The position numbers and the translations under genes are program-made. The notes under the pieces are model-generated. The model saw only the letters and a list, made by a program, of their open reading frames with translations, was not told where the DNA came from and did no database searches. A stretch of DNA of 28,468 nucleotides from a virus: the IMG/VR virus record IMGVR_UViG_3300047375_000173, positions 1-28,468 of that record. The stretch is one strand, 5' to 3'. This document shows positions 28,247-28,468 of the stretch, piece by piece (position 1 is the first letter of the stretch; the number at the start of each line of letters is the position of its first letter).

Positions 28247-28468
28247 AATTCTTTGTTTTATTTAATGTATCAAAAATACTAAAGAGAGATATTTTCGTTT
28301 CTTTCTCAATGTCCCTCATACTCATATCAGTAGTGTGGTAAATCTCAAACATCTTCTTGTCATACCAATGTAGTTCATTGACCTTATCCCATATCTTGTC
28401 TATTAGCCTTTCAAAGCCCTCTGCCGTTTCATAGTCAAAGGCATCTAACTCTGTATCATACTCTACCA
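28182..28468 (-). CDS. HTH protein, sigma-region-4-like, 5' end cut by the window
   Basis: 94 visible codons in an open frame that enters from outside. The segment WYDKKMFEIYHTTDMSMRDI, then EKETKISLFSIFDTLNKTKNY, reads like a helix-turn-helix of the sigma-70 region 4 type: an acidic first helix, MSMRDIEKET for the second and SLFSIFDTL for the recognition helix. I have seen this pattern near the start of Bacteroidetes phage early regions. It could be a transcription regulator or a terminase-like DNA-binding protein. The end overlaps the next gene by 65 nt. Confidence 0.6.
   Translation of the reverse strand, partial: VEYDTELDAFDYETAEGFERLIDKIWDKVNELHWYDKKMFEIYHTTDMSMRDIEKETKISLFSIFDTLNKTKNYVREEIKEDYQDYENGESDLI

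Noticed and set aside
28271-28278. TATTTTTG box upstream of the 28246 gene
   Set aside because: The -7 box fits but the nearest TTG is 28 nt away, outside the usual spacing, and the site lies in an ORF.
1-28468. tRNA genes, CRISPR arrays, insertion sequences, integrase or att sites
   Set aside because: No cloverleaf, spaced direct repeats, transposase or integrase sequence was seen; lysogeny cannot be judged from this window.

Overview
The window is a 28.5-kb fragment of a tailed bacteriophage or prophage (siphovirus-like) that infects a Bacteroidetes host, most likely a member of the Flavobacteriia. The host assignment rests on AT-rich DNA, A-rich leaders in place of clear Shine-Dalgarno sites, promoters of the Bacteroidetes form TTG-N19-21-TAnnTTTG, and protein types that I recognise mainly from phages of this phylum. 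Both ends are cut: a DnaB/RecA-like helicase is truncated at base 1 and an HTH protein at base 28468. Every gene but one is on the minus strand, so the genome reads from high to low coordinates.

Reading that way: (1) 28468-23748 holds early/accessory genes: an HTH protein, a conserved early protein with a GLGD motif, a PD-(D/E)XK nuclease, several tiny proteins, a RecE-like exonuclease, an HNH protein, more tiny genes in 4-nt overlaps, and a beta-class DNA methyltransferase. (2) 23723-22301 encodes small and large terminase. (3) 22323-15292 is a tail module: a tail-chaperone-like gene with a probable programmed -1 frameshift on a nine-T run, tail terminator, tail completion protein, two tail-tip/baseplate proteins and a short tape measure. 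A GIY-YIG homing endonuclease follows. (4) 14688-6655 is the head module: XkdF-like protease, a conserved 131-aa protein, several helical scaffold/core-like proteins, HK97-fold capsid, a probable tail tube protein, portal and connector. (5) 6629-2383 encodes a duplicated-module adhesin, membrane and secreted proteins, an M15 endolysin and a holin. (6) 2132-1 is a replication operon: two small genes, DUF3310, RusA, SSB and helicase, driven by a near-consensus promoter just downstream of an AT-rich repeat flanked by two terminators.

The points most worth attention are these. The frameshift extends the chaperone gene by an 82-codon ORF that has no start of its own. A 55-aa Cys/His gene on the plus strand has its own promoter and a bidirectional terminator in the middle of the head operon, which is a classic moron. 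The 2.2-2.35 kb AT-rich repeat with an 18-bp palindrome looks like an origin or regulatory RNA region. A promoter followed within about 60 nt by a terminator at 9.6 kb may give a short RNA. Several head-core proteins share a short N-terminal motif. The module order (terminase, tail, head, portal) is not the usual one.

Functional calls rest on motif reading and remembered family patterns. No database search was run.
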